A stretch of DNA of 64,000 nucleotides from Todiramphus chloris collaris (GCA_025345505.1 JANVCC010000121.1:337512-401511); one strand, 5' to 3'. Positions 1 to 15,201 are shown, counted from the first letter of the stretch. Numbers and translations: made by a program. The notes: generated from the letters alone by a model not told the origin.

Positions 1-407
1 TTCCTTCTCTACATTTGTATTTCATTATTTTTTGCCATAACAACTTACATTTCATACAGCTCTTGGAAATAACTCTTTATCTGCCACTGCGTTAACATTT
101 GAAAACCACACCAAACATGCTGTACTAAAAATATATTTACAAGTAAGAAGTATTTTTTTGTCATATGAATTAACTCAAAACTTATTCTAAATAAAATCTC
201 AAATTGTGAAACAGTCCATTCCTAGTTAACCATATGCCAGTTTCTGCTGATCCTTCCATCACTACAGAAACAGAACAGCAATGACATCAGGACAAATATT
301 TTTATGTAAACACAAACAAATAAGAAATAAGCTTCTTCTCAATCTTATAAGATGCCATATGATTAATTGTGTGTTATAATAATGATTGCAAATAACAGGA
401 AACTTAC
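1..407 (-). other. NEDD4L: NEDD4L intron 4, 5' part (continues past the window edge)
   Basis: This AT-rich sequence follows the splice donor of exon 4 on the minus strand. No further exon is visible before the window ends. The next coding piece of the C2 domain, which in known NEDD4L proteins continues with Val-Asn-Pro after the Phe-Arg that closes exon 4, is not found here. I see only AT-rich intronic sequence and no recognisable repeat. Confidence 0.85.
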
Positions 408-446
408 TCTAAAATAAAATTCTTCATTCCATTTTGGATTCAGTGT
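408..446 (-). CDS. NEDD4L: NEDD4L exon 4: C2-domain segment (13 codons)
   Basis: Read on the minus strand, a pyrimidine-rich tract ending in ACAG precedes a 39-bp exon that encodes TLNPKWNEEFYFR. A consensus donor, GTAAGT, follows immediately. The Leu-Asn-Pro-x-Trp-Asn-Glu motif is a hallmark of C2 domains. The ending Phe-Tyr-Phe-Arg fits NEDD4L; the paralogue NEDD4 has a different ending at this point. The exon is exactly 13 codons in phase 0 at both ends, so it joins exon 3 (which ends on a complete Lys codon) without a frameshift. In the protein it corresponds roughly to residues 69-81. The C2 domain recruits the ligase to membranes in a calcium-dependent way and takes part in autoinhibition of the HECT domain (family knowledge). 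The exon is too short for ORF finding and was recognised from its protein motif and splice sites. Confidence 0.97.
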
Positions 447-1830
447 CTGTAAAAGAAATACACATATTTACATACTAAAATTTCTTTAGGTTTGCCGTTT
501 TGTGATCTTTGAAACATGCATGCAAACGACAATCCTCTAGGGGAAAAAAACCACCAAACAAAAGGAGAATGTCATTAAAAAAATACTGCCACCAAATTAT
601 TTAGAAAATCTCTACTGAGTAAACTAAATGTGGGAGGATATTTAAGTCAGAAGATCCTATAAATAGATGTTAAGTATAAATAGGATTCTATGAGTAAAAG
701 GCAAATCATGGAGAACTTATAGAAATAACACCTGAAGATGTTTCATTCTCAAGATTCACCTAAGCCCACGTGGAAGTTAAAAAAAAAAAAAAGTCTTTTG
801 TTAAGCACAGGGACAACTTCAGGGCTACAAAAATAAGGACAGATTTATACTGCAAACTAAACAGAAAAAGAAAAAAAAGAACAAAAGGAAAGGTTACTTT
901 CTTTAAATAGGTATGACACTCTCCTAAATCTCCCCCAAGCCTATGGAGGACTTGAATTCATATTTATTTTTTAGTAACTGAAATAAATTGTACAGAAGAA
1001 AACACACATATAGAGAGCAAACTGCAGGGAGCTCAAGCATGAAATAATAGATTTATAAAGAACGAGATCAGAACTACAAACATTAATAATATAGGCAATT
1101 CAAATCTGGCTAAGCTTAAAAACAAGTATGATATGACCAATGGTTTTGTTTTCACGCCAAGTCATTCCCTCATTCTCTCACATCGTGGAGATTTACCAGA
1201 AGAGCTGACAGTAAAACTTGGCTCTACACCCACAAAAATTTTGTTATAGCAGAAAAAGAGAATCTTGGCTGTTTATCTTAACTATATTGATACTGATACA
1301 CCAGATTTATCATGTCCAGGACCCAGTGGCTCACCACACCGCTCTTCTCTACAAGACGAAAATACAGGAGTCAGCCTGTAGCTCAACAGGCACTCATACA
1401 ATCACATCATGCTGACAACTGTACATCCTCCCTTCCTCTTTAAACTGAGGCTGAACCTCAACCCGGGATGTATGTAATTAATTATCAATGAACTCAAATA
1501 CTGAAATTTTAAAATCCTTTTCTAAAATAACAGAGGGTGAAAAAGGAAGACAATAGGAAATAATGCTATTAAAAAAAAAAATCAAACTCTAAACCTACAT
1601 AAACCGCTATGCAGGTGCTTAACAGCTGTACTCAGGAAAGTTTTACCTGCTTATCCTATAAGATCTTATGACCGAGCAGGAAAATACTTCATGAAAGAAA
1701 AGACCATTGTGAAGTGTAGATGAAAAAAATAAAATGCATCTAGGTGAAGGGTAGGGATAGCAGGTGTAGGCAGAGAGAAACCCAGCTTTTCTTGCCTTAA
1801 GGAGAGCAAATGTATTAAGTAAAATTAATG

Positions 1831-1850
1831 AAATAATAATAATAATAATT
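1831..1850. repeat. (AAT)n microsatellite
   Basis: About six copies of AAT sit in AT-rich intron sequence. This is a simple repeat with no further signal. Confidence 0.85.
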
Positions 1851-3988
1851 TAAAAAAAACCCAGTCTTTTTAAAATACTTGCATTCATCAAACACGACTG
1901 TTGTTGGCAAGAGAGGTTCTGTGCCATTTACCAAATGAAGCGTGGTCTCGTACTAAATTTGAGGGTACTCCTGCCCATCAACAGTGCATTCATTTTGAGT
2001 GCTGCTTAACCACAAATACAAATTTCAGGAAATATTTGATGGATTAAGGAGCACAGTTTTTGGTAAATGCCCTGAAACTAGTAAAAAATTCTTCCTCCTT
2101 CACAAGTCGTGCAATTAGTAGGTCAAGTCAGAAAGTACAACCATTAGAATCCTAGCAAAGGAGAAAAACTTGTAAAAAAAAGACTCCAGAAATAAATACA
2201 TGAATAGCTTCATAAAGGATATTAGCAGGGAAGCAACAACGCAAAAAAAAAAAAACTCCTCAGCAAAAAGAGCTACATCCTAAAAAGGGCAAGACAAAGA
2301 ACTGCCAAGAGTCAAGCTGAGTTAGATCTTCCACGGGATATCAGAACAAACACAAAGAAGGTTTTTCAGCCATATAAATAAAACAAGAACACGGAAAGAA
2401 ATGATGCTACTAAGCAATGAAGCTCAATGGGGAGACCAGGCACATCTCAGTAAGGGTAATCGTGGTTAACACTATGCCTTTCCCTTTTCTATGGGAAAGG
2501 CAGGACAGCTAAGAGACCGGCACGAAGATGAAAGCTGGCACAACTGATGTAGAGGCGAAGTCTTAAAAGCTCAGTGCAGTCAAACTGAGGAAACTGGATA
2601 CTCTTCACCCAGATTTCTTCTTTTAAAAGAAGTGACACATGAAATGGCAAGCCTAGGAGCAGGAATTGAGAAACATACTAGGTGTCTTACAGACCGCAGG
2701 ACAGCAAACAGCAACTAGAGGGTTTTTTTCCTAGCAGGCCATTCAAAACGCAGCTCCAAAAGGAAACGCAAGGCATTAATCAAATTTTACAGCTGGAATA
2801 ACTAAATGTGTGGAGGGAGGCAAAGCAAAACAAAAAGCCTCCGAAATTCAACATAGCTGGATCTTCCCAGATGAACCAGAAATTTTTCTGATAATTTTTT
2901 AAGAGTAAAGAAACAATGTGCGTTTAACCCCTCTGGCTGTAACGAAGCACTTCGTATGGCCAGGTCCAGCTGGGAGACGACTTGGACAACTGCAAAGGAA
3001 ATGGAAAGGAGAACACAAGGGGAAACTGCAGTCCCTGCTGCCTCCTTGAAGGCACACCTGCAAGAGACTGCCAGATAGAAAGCTACCCATTAAACTGAAG
3101 AAGACAAAACGAGTAGAAAAATGTGAAACTAGTGAAGGGTTATATGCCATTATAGTAAAAGAAGTGTTACAGAGCTGAGGGAGATAACTGGCAGATAATT
3201 GTCTTTCAGAATCACTCCCAAGATTGGCCTTGCTCAATATTTTTTCGTTGATAATTTTAACTCAATATCAAGATATATTCATGCTATTTGCTATTTATGA
3301 AATAAACAGATTGCAAATTACATAGGAAGAACGCTGCGTTGAGGGCAGAAGTTCTGAGATGAAATTTAACAACTCAACCCAGAAATGACTACCCAGGCCA
3401 TTCCAATAGATGAGTTAATACTACAATTATGGAAATGACTGAGAAAGTCCAGGCTTTAAGTGACAGTTACAAAACAGTGAAAAAAGGCAGATGCAATCCC
3501 AGGAATACATCATCATCGTCTCATCCTCAGCCCTTGGCTACAGTTGGGTTGTTGTGCAAACCTTGACCTGTTTCACTTCCACACCCAGGAGTTTGTCTCT
3601 TGATACAACTGATACAATACTTTCACATCTTTACTACATTTGGTTTTATTTATGTTCTTCTCAGCAGCTTCCATGTTCTCCTGCTAAGTACTGCTGGTAA
3701 GCATTGCTTCCCATCAGCAGTACGCTTACAGCCTTATTTCCAACCTAATGCTCTCATTTCAACTTCTCCCAACTTTTTGCACTATAGCCATTACGTTTCT
3801 AAAGTAAAGCGTAGGAGCCGAACACGCTTTTATACCAGCAACATCTTTTCAAATAAGGACAATGTTATGTATTCAAATAAGAATTTAAAAAAATAATTAA
3901 AAAAATAAAGAAAAAGAAACTGCAAATTGAATAAACCACTGGGTGTGATCACCATTTTTTCCCTAAGAAGGAAGGGAGGGAAATAACT

Positions 3989-4009
3989 AAAAAAAAAAAA
4001 AAAAAAAAA
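3989..4009. repeat. Poly(A) run
   Basis: An uninterrupted run of about 20 A residues lies within intron 3. No retroposed gene body is recognisable next to it, so I treat it as a simple homopolymer and not as a retrocopy tail. Confidence 0.85.
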
Positions 4010-4448
4010 TTACAAAAATGACTTGTAGTTTCCAACATCAAACATGTCCTCAATCTTGTGAATAGTTTTGCTTTAATCTTTCACACTTCCAGGCTTTCAC
4101 ATTGGTTTTCTCATGACACCTAATGTTCTGATTTTAGAACAGCATCATTCGATTGTGTTTTCAGTAACAAAATTTTCCTCACTATTCTGTTTTGCAATAA
4201 TGATTTCAATGGAATAATTGTCGATTCTGTCTTCATAAAATCACAGCTCATTATTTCTCCTTTAGCTTTCATACAGGTGGTGACTTTTTTCCTCTTTGCC
4301 ATCACTACCAGTAAATTAAAAAAAAAAAACCCCAACAATAAAAATCCTTCTTAAAATCTTAGGGCCCTGATAATGATGAATACCCCAATGGAATTTGTTT
4401 GTGTGGAGTGAAATTAAGAAACCAAGAAAAATTTAATTTTGTTTCCAA

Positions 4449-4501
4449 TTAAAAAAAAACAAAACACAAAAGAAACAAACAAAAAAACCAAACCCAAACC
4501 A
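4449..4501. repeat. A/C-rich low-complexity tract (CAAA/CCAAA-like)
   Basis: The plus strand here is almost only A and C, in irregular units such as CAAA, AACAAAC and CCAAACCC. The same composition recurs at several other places in the window, on either strand. Confidence 0.8.
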
Positions 4502-4877
4502 CATTTTCAGTGCATTTACAAGCTTTTCTTCTGTCATTTAGTTATTTTTAATTCCTGTATCAGGAAAATATTTGGGAAATGGAAGTTTTGAAAGGAAACA
4601 TGTAAGAACGATCATATTTGCTGAAGTCAAATGATACTTAAAGCAGTTTCTTACTTCTTTATTTCTGCTACGTCTTTCATTAAAATATGACTTTGATAAA
4701 GGAAACAGTGAATGATCTAAGGATATTTGAGAAGCCAAGCTTTAGAGAATAACATGCAACATAGCAGATCCTGTCAGCAGACCATGCATGCTGAAGATAC
4801 ACACACTTGATTTAAAAGAAACAAACCCAAAACACTGTACTTAAATTGTTGTGTACCATAATGTAAGTGTTGTATTA

Positions 4878-5066
<189 letters not shown>

Positions 5067-6751
5067 TTACAGCCAAGTATCATTTCAGTATAAATTTGTC
5101 ATTTAGCAGCTCTAAACACTTCTAGCGAAAGTGTTTTCAGTGAAGCCTAGTAACTGTAGTAAGCTACTGAAACATTTAAATGTGTTTGAATACACTCAGT
5201 TAAATACTGACCACAGCATTAAAGAGAATTTAATTCGCAGCTTCGTCCCACTGCTGTGGACAAGAACCACTTGCTTGCACACAGCTGCTGCTCACGGGTG
5301 CGCACACGGCACGTCCATTAAAATGAGTCAAGAAAACATTTGAGCCACAGGTTTTAGAAGAGACTCGCTGTAACTAACCCCTTCGGGCTGAACAGGGATT
5401 ATCTTGAAAAAGTGGTTCCAATTTTATTGAACCATAAACCCAAACTGCATGGTGTCAGCGGTGATACAAGCATGGCCCTTCTGTCCATCTGATGCCCATG
5501 AACAGATCCTGAGCTCTCCTAGCCATGCCACGGGTGTCCTCCCCACCAGCTGATCCGCTGTGGTGCTCACTGACCCTTCTCATTACCAGGTCGCTGAAGA
5601 TCAGTGTCATGAAGGTTTGCACAAATGCCTCAGCCTCCATTCAAATCCCATTTCCAAGGTCAATGAAGCAGAGTAGACACTAAATTTGCAGCTATGAGGT
5701 ATTATAATGGCTACCTCCAGCTCCACAAAGTAGTAAGTGGAACCACACCACCAAAGCTATTTTCCATTAGAGTTTATCTGCACTTATGGAAAGTCTAGCC
5801 CATTGTGCCAGAACCAGGAGCACGGGCAAATCTGGCCTCAGACCTCCCCTCGAGACCCTGCTTCCTCTTTTCAGAAGGAGAAGGATGTAGAGATATTCCA
5901 GAGACCATACAGCTCACCATGTCAGACACCTTTCAGACGTAAAACATGCCACTAAAGGAGGTCACCGAGTTCCCCCTAAAGTCAGCTAAAGCTGAAGAAA
6001 CAGACTAACTTCCTACAGATACTGTGTCAGAAAGTGGAACCGGAGCAGCAGCTCTGCCTGAGGAAAGGAAACGGGTGGAAGACACTGAACTGGTGTGATG
6101 CTTTCCTCTCAAGACTGCAGCACAGTCAGATGGACGGATAAACAACAGACTTTCAGATTACCAACCAATTCATTCAGAGATTCAGATGCTCTCAAATATA
6201 TCTTTCTGATACTTCACAAATTTAAAACACTTTTGTAACCGTATCACTACAGAATAATCAGCAGTTGAGTGTTCATTATACTAGATGCTTAATTTGGAAA
6301 GTAAAACACCACAGTAAGTTGAAAATAAAGTAAGAATAAACAAGACACCATGCTGGACGGAGTATTTGTATCATTAGATATAGATAGATGCACATACTTA
6401 AGCGACAATTAAATTCACCACTAAGCACAAAGTCTTAAAAGAAAACAAAGCATCATTATTATTAAAAGAAACGCTGATACTACTTTGAATTTCCTAATGC
6501 ACCGTGCCATCTAATATTTGCTGGCATTAATAGCCCGTGACAAGACGCAGCAGACCCCAGGTACCCACAGCAGGCTGCAGTTTGCGGGGTTGCAAGGAAT
6601 AAACAGAGCCCTTCTAACATGAACCAACGTGAAGGAAGAAGGTTGTACGGAAGAAAGATTAAAAGGCAAAATTCAGGAACTTATAGGGCTGTGAAATCGA
6701 AGTCTTAACCCCAACACTGTGGAGCATTAAGAAACTAAGATTGACTGCTAG

Positions 6752-6862
6752 CATTTGAATCCACAGAAGCATTTAGGCTTGTCCGTGGATCTCACATGCA
6801 AGCTTTTCTGCAGGTCTGGCCCTTTAATTCAATGCTTAGACACCTAAGTCCATGTCTAAGGC
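6752..6862. repeat. Possible ancient interspersed repeat remnant
   Basis: Phrases such as 'catttaggc' near 6769 and 'cttagacacctaag' near 6834 resemble words common in old reptile and bird interspersed repeats. No complete element or target-site duplication is visible. This is a weak recognition from wording only and could be chance. Confidence 0.2.
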
Positions 6863-7352
6863 TGTCATTTTGCCTTCAGTTTTAGCTGCTCCAAGTCTGC
6901 TGCTGCTGAAGGGAGCCCACCCACTCCTTCACCTTTGGCCACATACTCCTGCATCAGTGCTAGCCCATCAGATCAGACAGCTGATGTGACTGAAAAACCA
7001 CCACAGAAAGAACAGTAATCATTACAAACTAAGAGTTTTCAGACATGAAAGTTCCCAGAAGACAGGGAGGAAATTAAATGCACGGCTGGGGTAAGCAGGA
7101 GGACAGGACATCACTTTCAACAGGAGCATGGACTCAGCTTAAGCCAATTGTAAAACCTCACTCTTAGTTACTTCTTGAATCAAAGCCTAGAAATTATTCT
7201 CCTGATAGCAGTTTTACTGCACAGGACGCTGAGAGCAACATGTAAAATGCTGTTTTCATGAACCCTTAGAAACTCGGGAATTTTTTAACCCTAAAATATC
7301 CAGGATAAATCTGTGTACAGAAAATAAAGAACTGTGAGGGTGGCAACAGATT

Positions 7353-7379
7353 AATTTTTTATATATATATATTAAAAAA
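7353..7379. repeat. (TA)n tract flanked by T-run and A-run, self-complementary
   Basis: A T-run, an alternating TA tract and an A-run form a near-perfect palindrome that could extrude as a hairpin. It is a simple AT repeat in intron 2. Confidence 0.75.
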
Positions 7380-10300
7380 CCCCAACCAAAAACCCAAGAG
7401 AATACTTAAGTTTATTACACATTTCAGTAAGAAAATTTTGTCTTTACTGAACAGACTACTTACAGCTCTGCCCAGTCTGTAAGTGGGACAGAGTCAGACT
7501 AAACTGTACCAGCAAAGCTCTCACTCCTGAATGTGAGGCAGGAATTTATCCAAATGATTAGATACTTGAGACTGTTTATTTAGGTTCATTCATTTACTGA
7601 AAACAAACACATAGCTGGACAGATGCTATAAACCAAGAGAAGTGGACACTGCTCTGAGTAAAGCTCTCTCACACTGCCCTCTATTCCGGCTGGTCTTTCT
7701 GGCTCTCGTGTTTCCCTATCTTCCGTGGCAGAACATCTCTGCGCAGAGCTATGTACAGAAGCAGATGAGAGGAAGGACTCAAAGGCAGCGGGCAGTAGGG
7801 AGAGAGGAGCTTGCTCTCCAGCCCAGCCAGCACCCCAGCTGCTTCCACTTGCTGTTCCAGGAGAGACAAGGAACACAGCAGAGGCAGGAAGAAGCATCAA
7901 GGGAAAGGGCAGAACTTCTTCATTTAAGAGACATCATCACCTTAATGTTTTCTAAAATCTACCATCTGACTTTGTCAACAAAACACTAAATGTCGAAGTA
8001 GTGGTAGAACCACTGAAGGAACTCTGCAGTGGATAACTGCATGCTCAAGTCCCATCTAAAGGCAGGTATTCTAGCTGAGCATGGCATCTTTGCAAGGTCA
8101 AACCAGTACTGACACAGACAACTTATCAGACAACATGAAGATCAGTAAAATTGAGGAAAATTTGCAGAAGAAAATACAGCATCTGATCCATTCAAAAATC
8201 TCTGGAAGAATTATCAGCAAATTGGAATGAAATATACAGGATGAGAAGAGGAAATACCAGATTCCTGTTCAAGGGCAGTATTTGCACAAGTGTTAAAGAA
8301 AGGAAATCCTGAGGATCCAGATCACACGACACAGTAGTAAACGAGACACCTGTTGAGAATACTCAGAAGAAACAACCAACCAACCAGCTAGGTTAGATGG
8401 AACTTGAAAGCAGGTTCTGGCATGTGTAAAGTTGTATTTGCCAGATATGTGCACACTGAAATTGGTGGATTAAAAGGAGGAGAGACACTGGATAGGCAGA
8501 ATTAAGCCCTTTAGTTAATGTAGATACATCATATAGCTGATATACATCTGAACTAACAGTTTTGCAGTTTCCTTGGAAAACTCACTGTAGAGGTAACTGA
8601 GAAAGAACTACTGGCTTTGTCTTGGGAAGAGGGTAAAAGATTATATGAAATATAAATAATTAAGTAGAAACCCTTATCTGCGTGGATTTTTACACTAGCA
8701 CCAGTGCAATCTTAATGAAAGCTGCAACATGACAAAGTCCTGGACTTCCAGAAAGCTGTTGATGTAGTTAATATCCAAATGAAAACGTACACAGGTGCTG
8801 TAGCAGAATTACTGTAATAACAGCAAGTGAATATAGAAAAGAAAGGAAAGTCTGGAGCCTGGGGACAGTACAGATGGCAGCTCTCTATTGCCAGCCCCAT
8901 ACCCAGTTTTACCCTGGCCAGCTTTCAAACAGAAGGATTACAACACCCGGGACACCAACAAAGAGAGGTGACAGATTGGCAAAGCCACACAACGCAGGCA
9001 AGGTCACTGTGACCAAGAGACTGTGCACTGAAGAAATGACCCAACTGTAAGAGATATAATGAACTGTAAGGACATAATAAACCTACATTTAGCAGAACAA
9101 AGAGTAATTTTATAATATCCTCTTTATCTGTGAGTGTATTCCTTGATGAAAGAGAAGCTATTTTTATAGATGATTTGGTGGGTGAGACACATAGAAGTTT
9201 TTTTTACATGCTTGTTCCAGATAGTGCTGCAGAAATCACGCCAAGAAAGCCGAGTGCATGCATAATAAAATGTAGCAACGTAATGAAAAGGGGGGAAAAA
9301 CCTCTCCCGGTGCAGCGAAGGAGACAGGCACAGCTGTAGTCACAGTCTGAAAGGTTACAGTTTTTAATGCTTTACATTCCCTACACCTGACAATGTCATC
9401 ACTCACTAACATGGCAAGTCGGGAGATACAGTCAGTCTGCATTATTGGGCATTTAAAGGACTAAGCAGGAGTTTGAAGTCAGGTTTTTGCAGAAAGAAAT
9501 GAGCCCAGGCATTGTCCTGCTGATGGGGTGAATGAGAGCTGAATTGGTTGAACACCTATCTATAGTATTCCTCTTTACAAAATCCCAGTATTATTAAAAA
9601 CTATAATTGCATCTATCCCAACATGATCAGCCTGAGCCTAAAGAGAATGTCAGTGCCAGCTCAGATCAGCAGAACTTTGAAGCTGGTAACAGTTCTTAGG
9701 AGAACAAACTGGAATACTACGAAAATTCAGTTAGTAAGAAAAGTTAGGTTAACCATAATCACAAGTTACTGGAAAAGAGAGCTTGGCAAAGCAGCAGCCA
9801 TTAAAAAAAAAAAAATCTGATGTCTTAAGAAATCCTTTTCCTGACTTTCTGAAATCCCTCACACATTCAGAATTATCCACTGGCCATGGTTTTGCCAACT
9901 CTAAGTATCTGGTATTTGCTTAAAGCTCTAGCAATTGTAGATATATAATTATCATCTTTCATTTGAACCTTAGTTTGAAAAGGCAAGCTCCCAGCTCTTC
10001 TTGTGAAGGACAACAGAAAGCACTGATGACTTAAAAACTCTAAAAATGAAAAATAAGTAAATAAATAACACAACCCCAACCAGATCAGCATCCTTTACAA
10101 ACCATGTTATTTCAGAATACTGTGAAACTGGGGCCCATGAACAGGGTCCTATTTGTTCACTTGAGTATGGAATTGCGTTTGTTCTGTGTTCCTGGAACAG
10201 CTTTGAAAGCAAGTCTCAAAATAACCTTTTGCCAGTGACCTAGGGTATTATTTATTTATTTCAAGCTACAAAGGAAGGGGGTGGACAGCACAGGTGTATG

Positions 10301-13300
10301 TGAAAGAGAAATTAAACTAAGCCCTACACTGCTCTATTTTTATTTTAAAAGCTGAAACCGCCTCCCCAAGTATAAAATTTAGTATCACTTGTTATGCAAG
10401 TGCGTGCACAAAGGCAAACTCCTCATTTCAAAATAGCCTTATTGTTTCAGAGGAAACAAGTCTTGCACGAGATGCTAATTTGGCTTCTGTAAGAGATGCA
10501 GCTTCTGTAAAAAACGCAAATTCCCTCTGTGTCAGCCCTCTCCCACCTCTGTTCCACATACATGAAAGGAACTTACCAACAGCTCCTGTGATTCTGTCTC
10601 AAGAAACACTAACACCCTCCAGCATGAAGGCAGAGAAGACTCTTTCTTGCTGCAACACCCAAATTCAACTCTCTGCATGGTCTTGAGGGAACCTCTACCT
10701 GGCCATTGGTCCACTGTCATCCAACACCTTCTCCCTCTCACCGACACCTTTTCCCACTCACCCCACCAAACCTCCCTGCACAGAAGCTACAGAAGCCGCT
10801 GTGTAAAGGTGGCTGAAGGAGCTCTGCCCAGAGCAGCTTAGCACCTCCAATGAACTAGGCTGCTCCGACCGGACGCTCCGGTAAGTTTGCAGTCCATGTG
10901 TGCTATTACAGATGCACTCTTAGAGCAAATATGCCTTTGAAACTATAATTTTCAAATTTGGATCGATAAAATATACCATTTAAAAAATATTCATCTCAAC
11001 CAGTCTCCAGAATATTATGTGAGGCCCATGAACATCAATTAACATCAGGGCTGAAGCCGATTATACCTAGCAAGAGAAAGTTCCTTGAGTGTGAAAATGT
11101 TTTCCAGAATCATTTAAACATACTGCAAGACAACTCTGCGTGCACATGCACTTAGTAGAGCTTAAAAAGCAATCAAGAATTTTAAAATATCTCAATATAT
11201 TTTGCTTGGTGATTTTTAGATTCAGAGAGATGATGGAAACAAAGTCCAAAATATGCATCATTAAACAAGATTAGAATAATAGTGAGATACTTCTAACAAC
11301 ATTTTATGAAGAGTAATAAAACAATGTTACAAGGCAGAGAATCTCTTACAGTCACTATAATTTTCATCCCAACAACCATTTTCCCTGGTGAATTCCCCCA
11401 TTCTTGCCACTGTAAGAAGGGAGAAGTACAATGAAAGTACTCAAATTAACTACGAGGAATGCTTCAGAGCACTTTGTCTACATTTGCCGACTGGTTTTTA
11501 TTTTAGCATCAGCCTCTAGCATTCATCTTCCTGACTGTACCATATAAAAATCCATTATGAGTTTTTCCTCAAAGAGAAATAAGCTTTTGCTCTCCTGTGA
11601 TACAAGGCTCAGGTACTGTGACTACAGCAGAGCATGCAGTGACTAACCACGCTAGAATAAAGCAAAGTCTGCTTTCCAGAAGAAAAGGAACCTTACCTTA
11701 ATCCTTCACTTGCAATCCATTGCGTCTAAGCATGCCAAACCCTCACCTCCTCATACTGAATCCCAGAACCATTTTACAGGCCTCACATTTGCCTCCTAGT
11801 TTTGTATTTTCCAAAGAAAAGGTGCACACCTCATCCAGCACTACAAGAAATGTAGCCAGGCTTTATTCAAAGAAATGTTAGAGATAATGACTCACATCAG
11901 ACAGCTGCAAAGAAACGCCTGTGGGTGAAAAAGGGAGTTAAAAATTATATATCAAACTCCACCTACAGTGTCTCCACCTTCCTAGATTTTTCCTTCAAAA
12001 TCCTATATTCTAGTAGAGACAGACAAGAGACTAAACATATATTTCTTTTTTCCTCGAGGCCATTTTTTGTGCTAGTGAGGCAAAGGTAAATGAATGCTCT
12101 GACAGAGTATCTGCATACATCAGACCCTAGATCTGAACCCTTCCTATGCTGTTTCACACTCCCAAAATATCTTCAGTTCTAAAATCCAGCAGGGAAGGGG
12201 GAAAAAAAAAAAAATAAAATAAAAATTCAATGACACCTGACTTTTGGAACAGAAAAGTACAACACAGGAACCTCAGGCAGCATCCCTACCAACGAACACC
12301 ACACCGCCTGTTCAGGAACAGGTTTATCCAGCTTGACACAAAGGGACATGAGAGGCCACAATTTCAGAGACACTTTGAATGACCTAATTGAGCAGTGCTG
12401 CTGAAGCTGGCTCACCCTACCCCTTGCTCCCGTCTCTGTGGTTAGGGAATTAGCCAGGTTCAAAAGGGATCAAGTTGGTCATGTGCATAATAATAATCAT
12501 CACCTAATTAAATAAAAAACTTTGGAATCTTCTTACCTGAAGTCTGATATTAGCCTTTAGTTATTAAGGTAGAACTGAAACCTAGAGAAGCACATTGTTT
12601 TCTTGCTAACTGATTGAATTAGTTGGTAGAGATCCCTGTAAAAGGCCAGACTTCCAACAACCTCAGATTAAAAAATCCTGAACTCAGACTTAAAGGGTAA
12701 GTTAAATCAGGACAGCCTGCTAAGTCTGAGGTTTTCAGTGCAAAAGAAGGAGCTGGCTATGTTTTGTCTAAATATATTCTGTGATTCTTATTCTGCAACA
12801 CGCCATTAGGAGAGAAAATAATACTCTCAGTCAGAGAGGACACAATTTTTCTACCTATTCCATCCCCTTCCCGTATGAATTCTTTACCAAGAGCAAACAA
12901 GCTTCACTGATTCCTCCTCTTCTTCAGCACCATCCAAACTCACCCCACAGTCTGGGCAACCATACCACAGATTAAAGAGCACTAAGAAACGAGAAAACAC
13001 AACACTGCAAATCACTTATTGCTGGGATTCTACTTCTCCCAGTCTGCCATCAGCACAGCACAGAGCTCCTGTTGGCAAACCTCATTCACATCTTTCAGAG
13101 AGAACGTCTCTGATCTTATGCAGATGGAAAGAACACGGTTTGCTCCCAAAGAAAGCCATTTTGCAGATGCCCCAGAGCACACCACGTATTAGTGGGAATG
13201 GGAAGCAGTAACCAGACAAGTAAAAGCGATACAGATTGTCTCAAAGTGCAAAGTGCTGTTGTGTGCTTACTACTGGGCAAAAACGTTTGCCAGCTTCCTT

Positions 13301-15201
13301 GCTAAAAGCACCTGTAAGCAGGAGGCCCAGAGGCAGCTCAGCGCTCACAATCCCCGTGGCTACAATGGACCTAGCAATGTGCTGTGCCCGAGCTCACGTC
13401 CTGCCTAGTGCTTACCAGGATAGCCGAGATCCCTGTGAATGTCTACCTTAAAAGTAACACGGAAGGGTAAGTTCTTCCGTTTTCCAAAGACAGCCCTGAT
13501 GATGTTTCTCATATAAATGTCTACCTGTGCAAAACTGTAAATCTAATGGATGATAAAGTCACATGAAATAGGTAAATGAGGATAATCTCACCCAGCATCA
13601 TTCATCACTAGAAACTGACACTGCAGACCCCAGATAGCTCTAACTTCCACTGGACAGCTTACAACACTGACACCTTTAAATCTGCCTCTCAAGCACCACT
13701 ATGTACATCATGCCAAGTGCAACAGCAAGTACCCTGCAAAAGAAGCAACTGTATTTCATACCATTTTCTCCTCAGTGTTAACAAAAACTGAAGAAGTGTC
13801 AGTTGATGAAAGCAAACATCACTGAAACCAGTGACACTGCCGCTATTTCCAGTGACTAAACATTGGATGTTCAGCTGAAACCAACATATACTGGTTGCTT
13901 CAGTATTTAAGGTAAATTTCTAACCAGAGAAGTATATTTTAGCAGTACCAACTTGAATGATGTCTCGTCATAACCAGCCACAGAAACTTTGTATAGGATG
14001 GAGTCAAATGCAAAACGTAGGCAAAATAAGGGAACTAAACCACCATTCAGTAATTTCCACAGTCACCTCAGCATCTCCAGCTCTTTGAGGCTGTATCAGG
14101 TGTATCTGATGCCTGTTCTTTGCCACCTGCAGCACACCATCACTATGGCAAGTCCTCCTGCTGTCTCACTTACCGGGACACTTCCAGCAGCCAACGGCCG
14201 GCCTTAACATGAACAAATTTGCACAACAACAAACAGTGCTCCAGCAAACCCTCTGTCCTCAGGATGATCCATCACTTGCCCCTTCAACCCACTCCTAGCT
14301 GACACACCAGAACTACTTTTGGTCAAGAAAACCAACAAACAAAAAGCAATTGTTTTCCTTCCACGGCAGGGTCCCCTGTGTAGGATAGTCTCAACAAAAA
14401 GATAAACAGTGCTGAAACTGTTCATCAGACTGAACACACCATTCCTCACTGTTAAACAAAACTCCGTATTATTCTACAGGAGCACGGTGTAAGCTGAATC
14501 ATTAGCATGTGAACTCAGTGAACTCAGATACAACACTCCAGACAATCAATGGAGACAAGCTACTACTAAGTTAGGGGTGATGCTGAATACTAGGACAAAT
14601 GATAGAAGTATACAGCAAAGAATGAAGAATTAATTATTTACGTTGTACCACACGTAACAACATCTTATAAGTCTTGACTTTCAACCAGCCACAAAGGACA
14701 GGGATGGAGACAAAGTAAAAATTCACAAAATAAATGACATTTCTGTAATGTTTAAATTTAAAGGAAAGCAGCGGAAGGAAAAGTTTCTTGCCACTTATCC
14801 CAAATACAGAAGATAGCAAGTTCCGTACAAAAGCACTACCATTAAGAGACTTGAACCATTGACCTCTACCACAGGAGGGGAACTTGGCAGCACGGTTCAG
14901 GTTTAATGAATCACATTCCCCGGTGATTACTGTGTCAACAGTTCAATGAAAAATGCAAGTTATGCAAACACCTCACAGAAGGCAACGGGCCTCTGTTGTT
15001 TGCAATGAGAGCAGCCACCACATCCCAGAGGTTTGGCAGTGGCAGGAGGCCCACCCTTTGCTGGTGCTGTCCAGCCCTGCGCAAAGCAGCCACACCAACT
15101 TCTACGTGGCACCTGCGCCATTAAAGGCTGCAAATATTTAAAGTCGTTAGTCGGTAGAAGGCCTAAAGTGTTAACGCTGCACAAACGTTATTCAATCAAG
15201 C

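Noticed and set aside
14841..14870. tRNA-like T-arm/B-box word on the minus strand (GGTTCAAGTCTC)
   Set aside because: No matching A box, anticodon arm or acceptor stem could be found next to it; most likely chance or a very decayed tRNA-derived piece.
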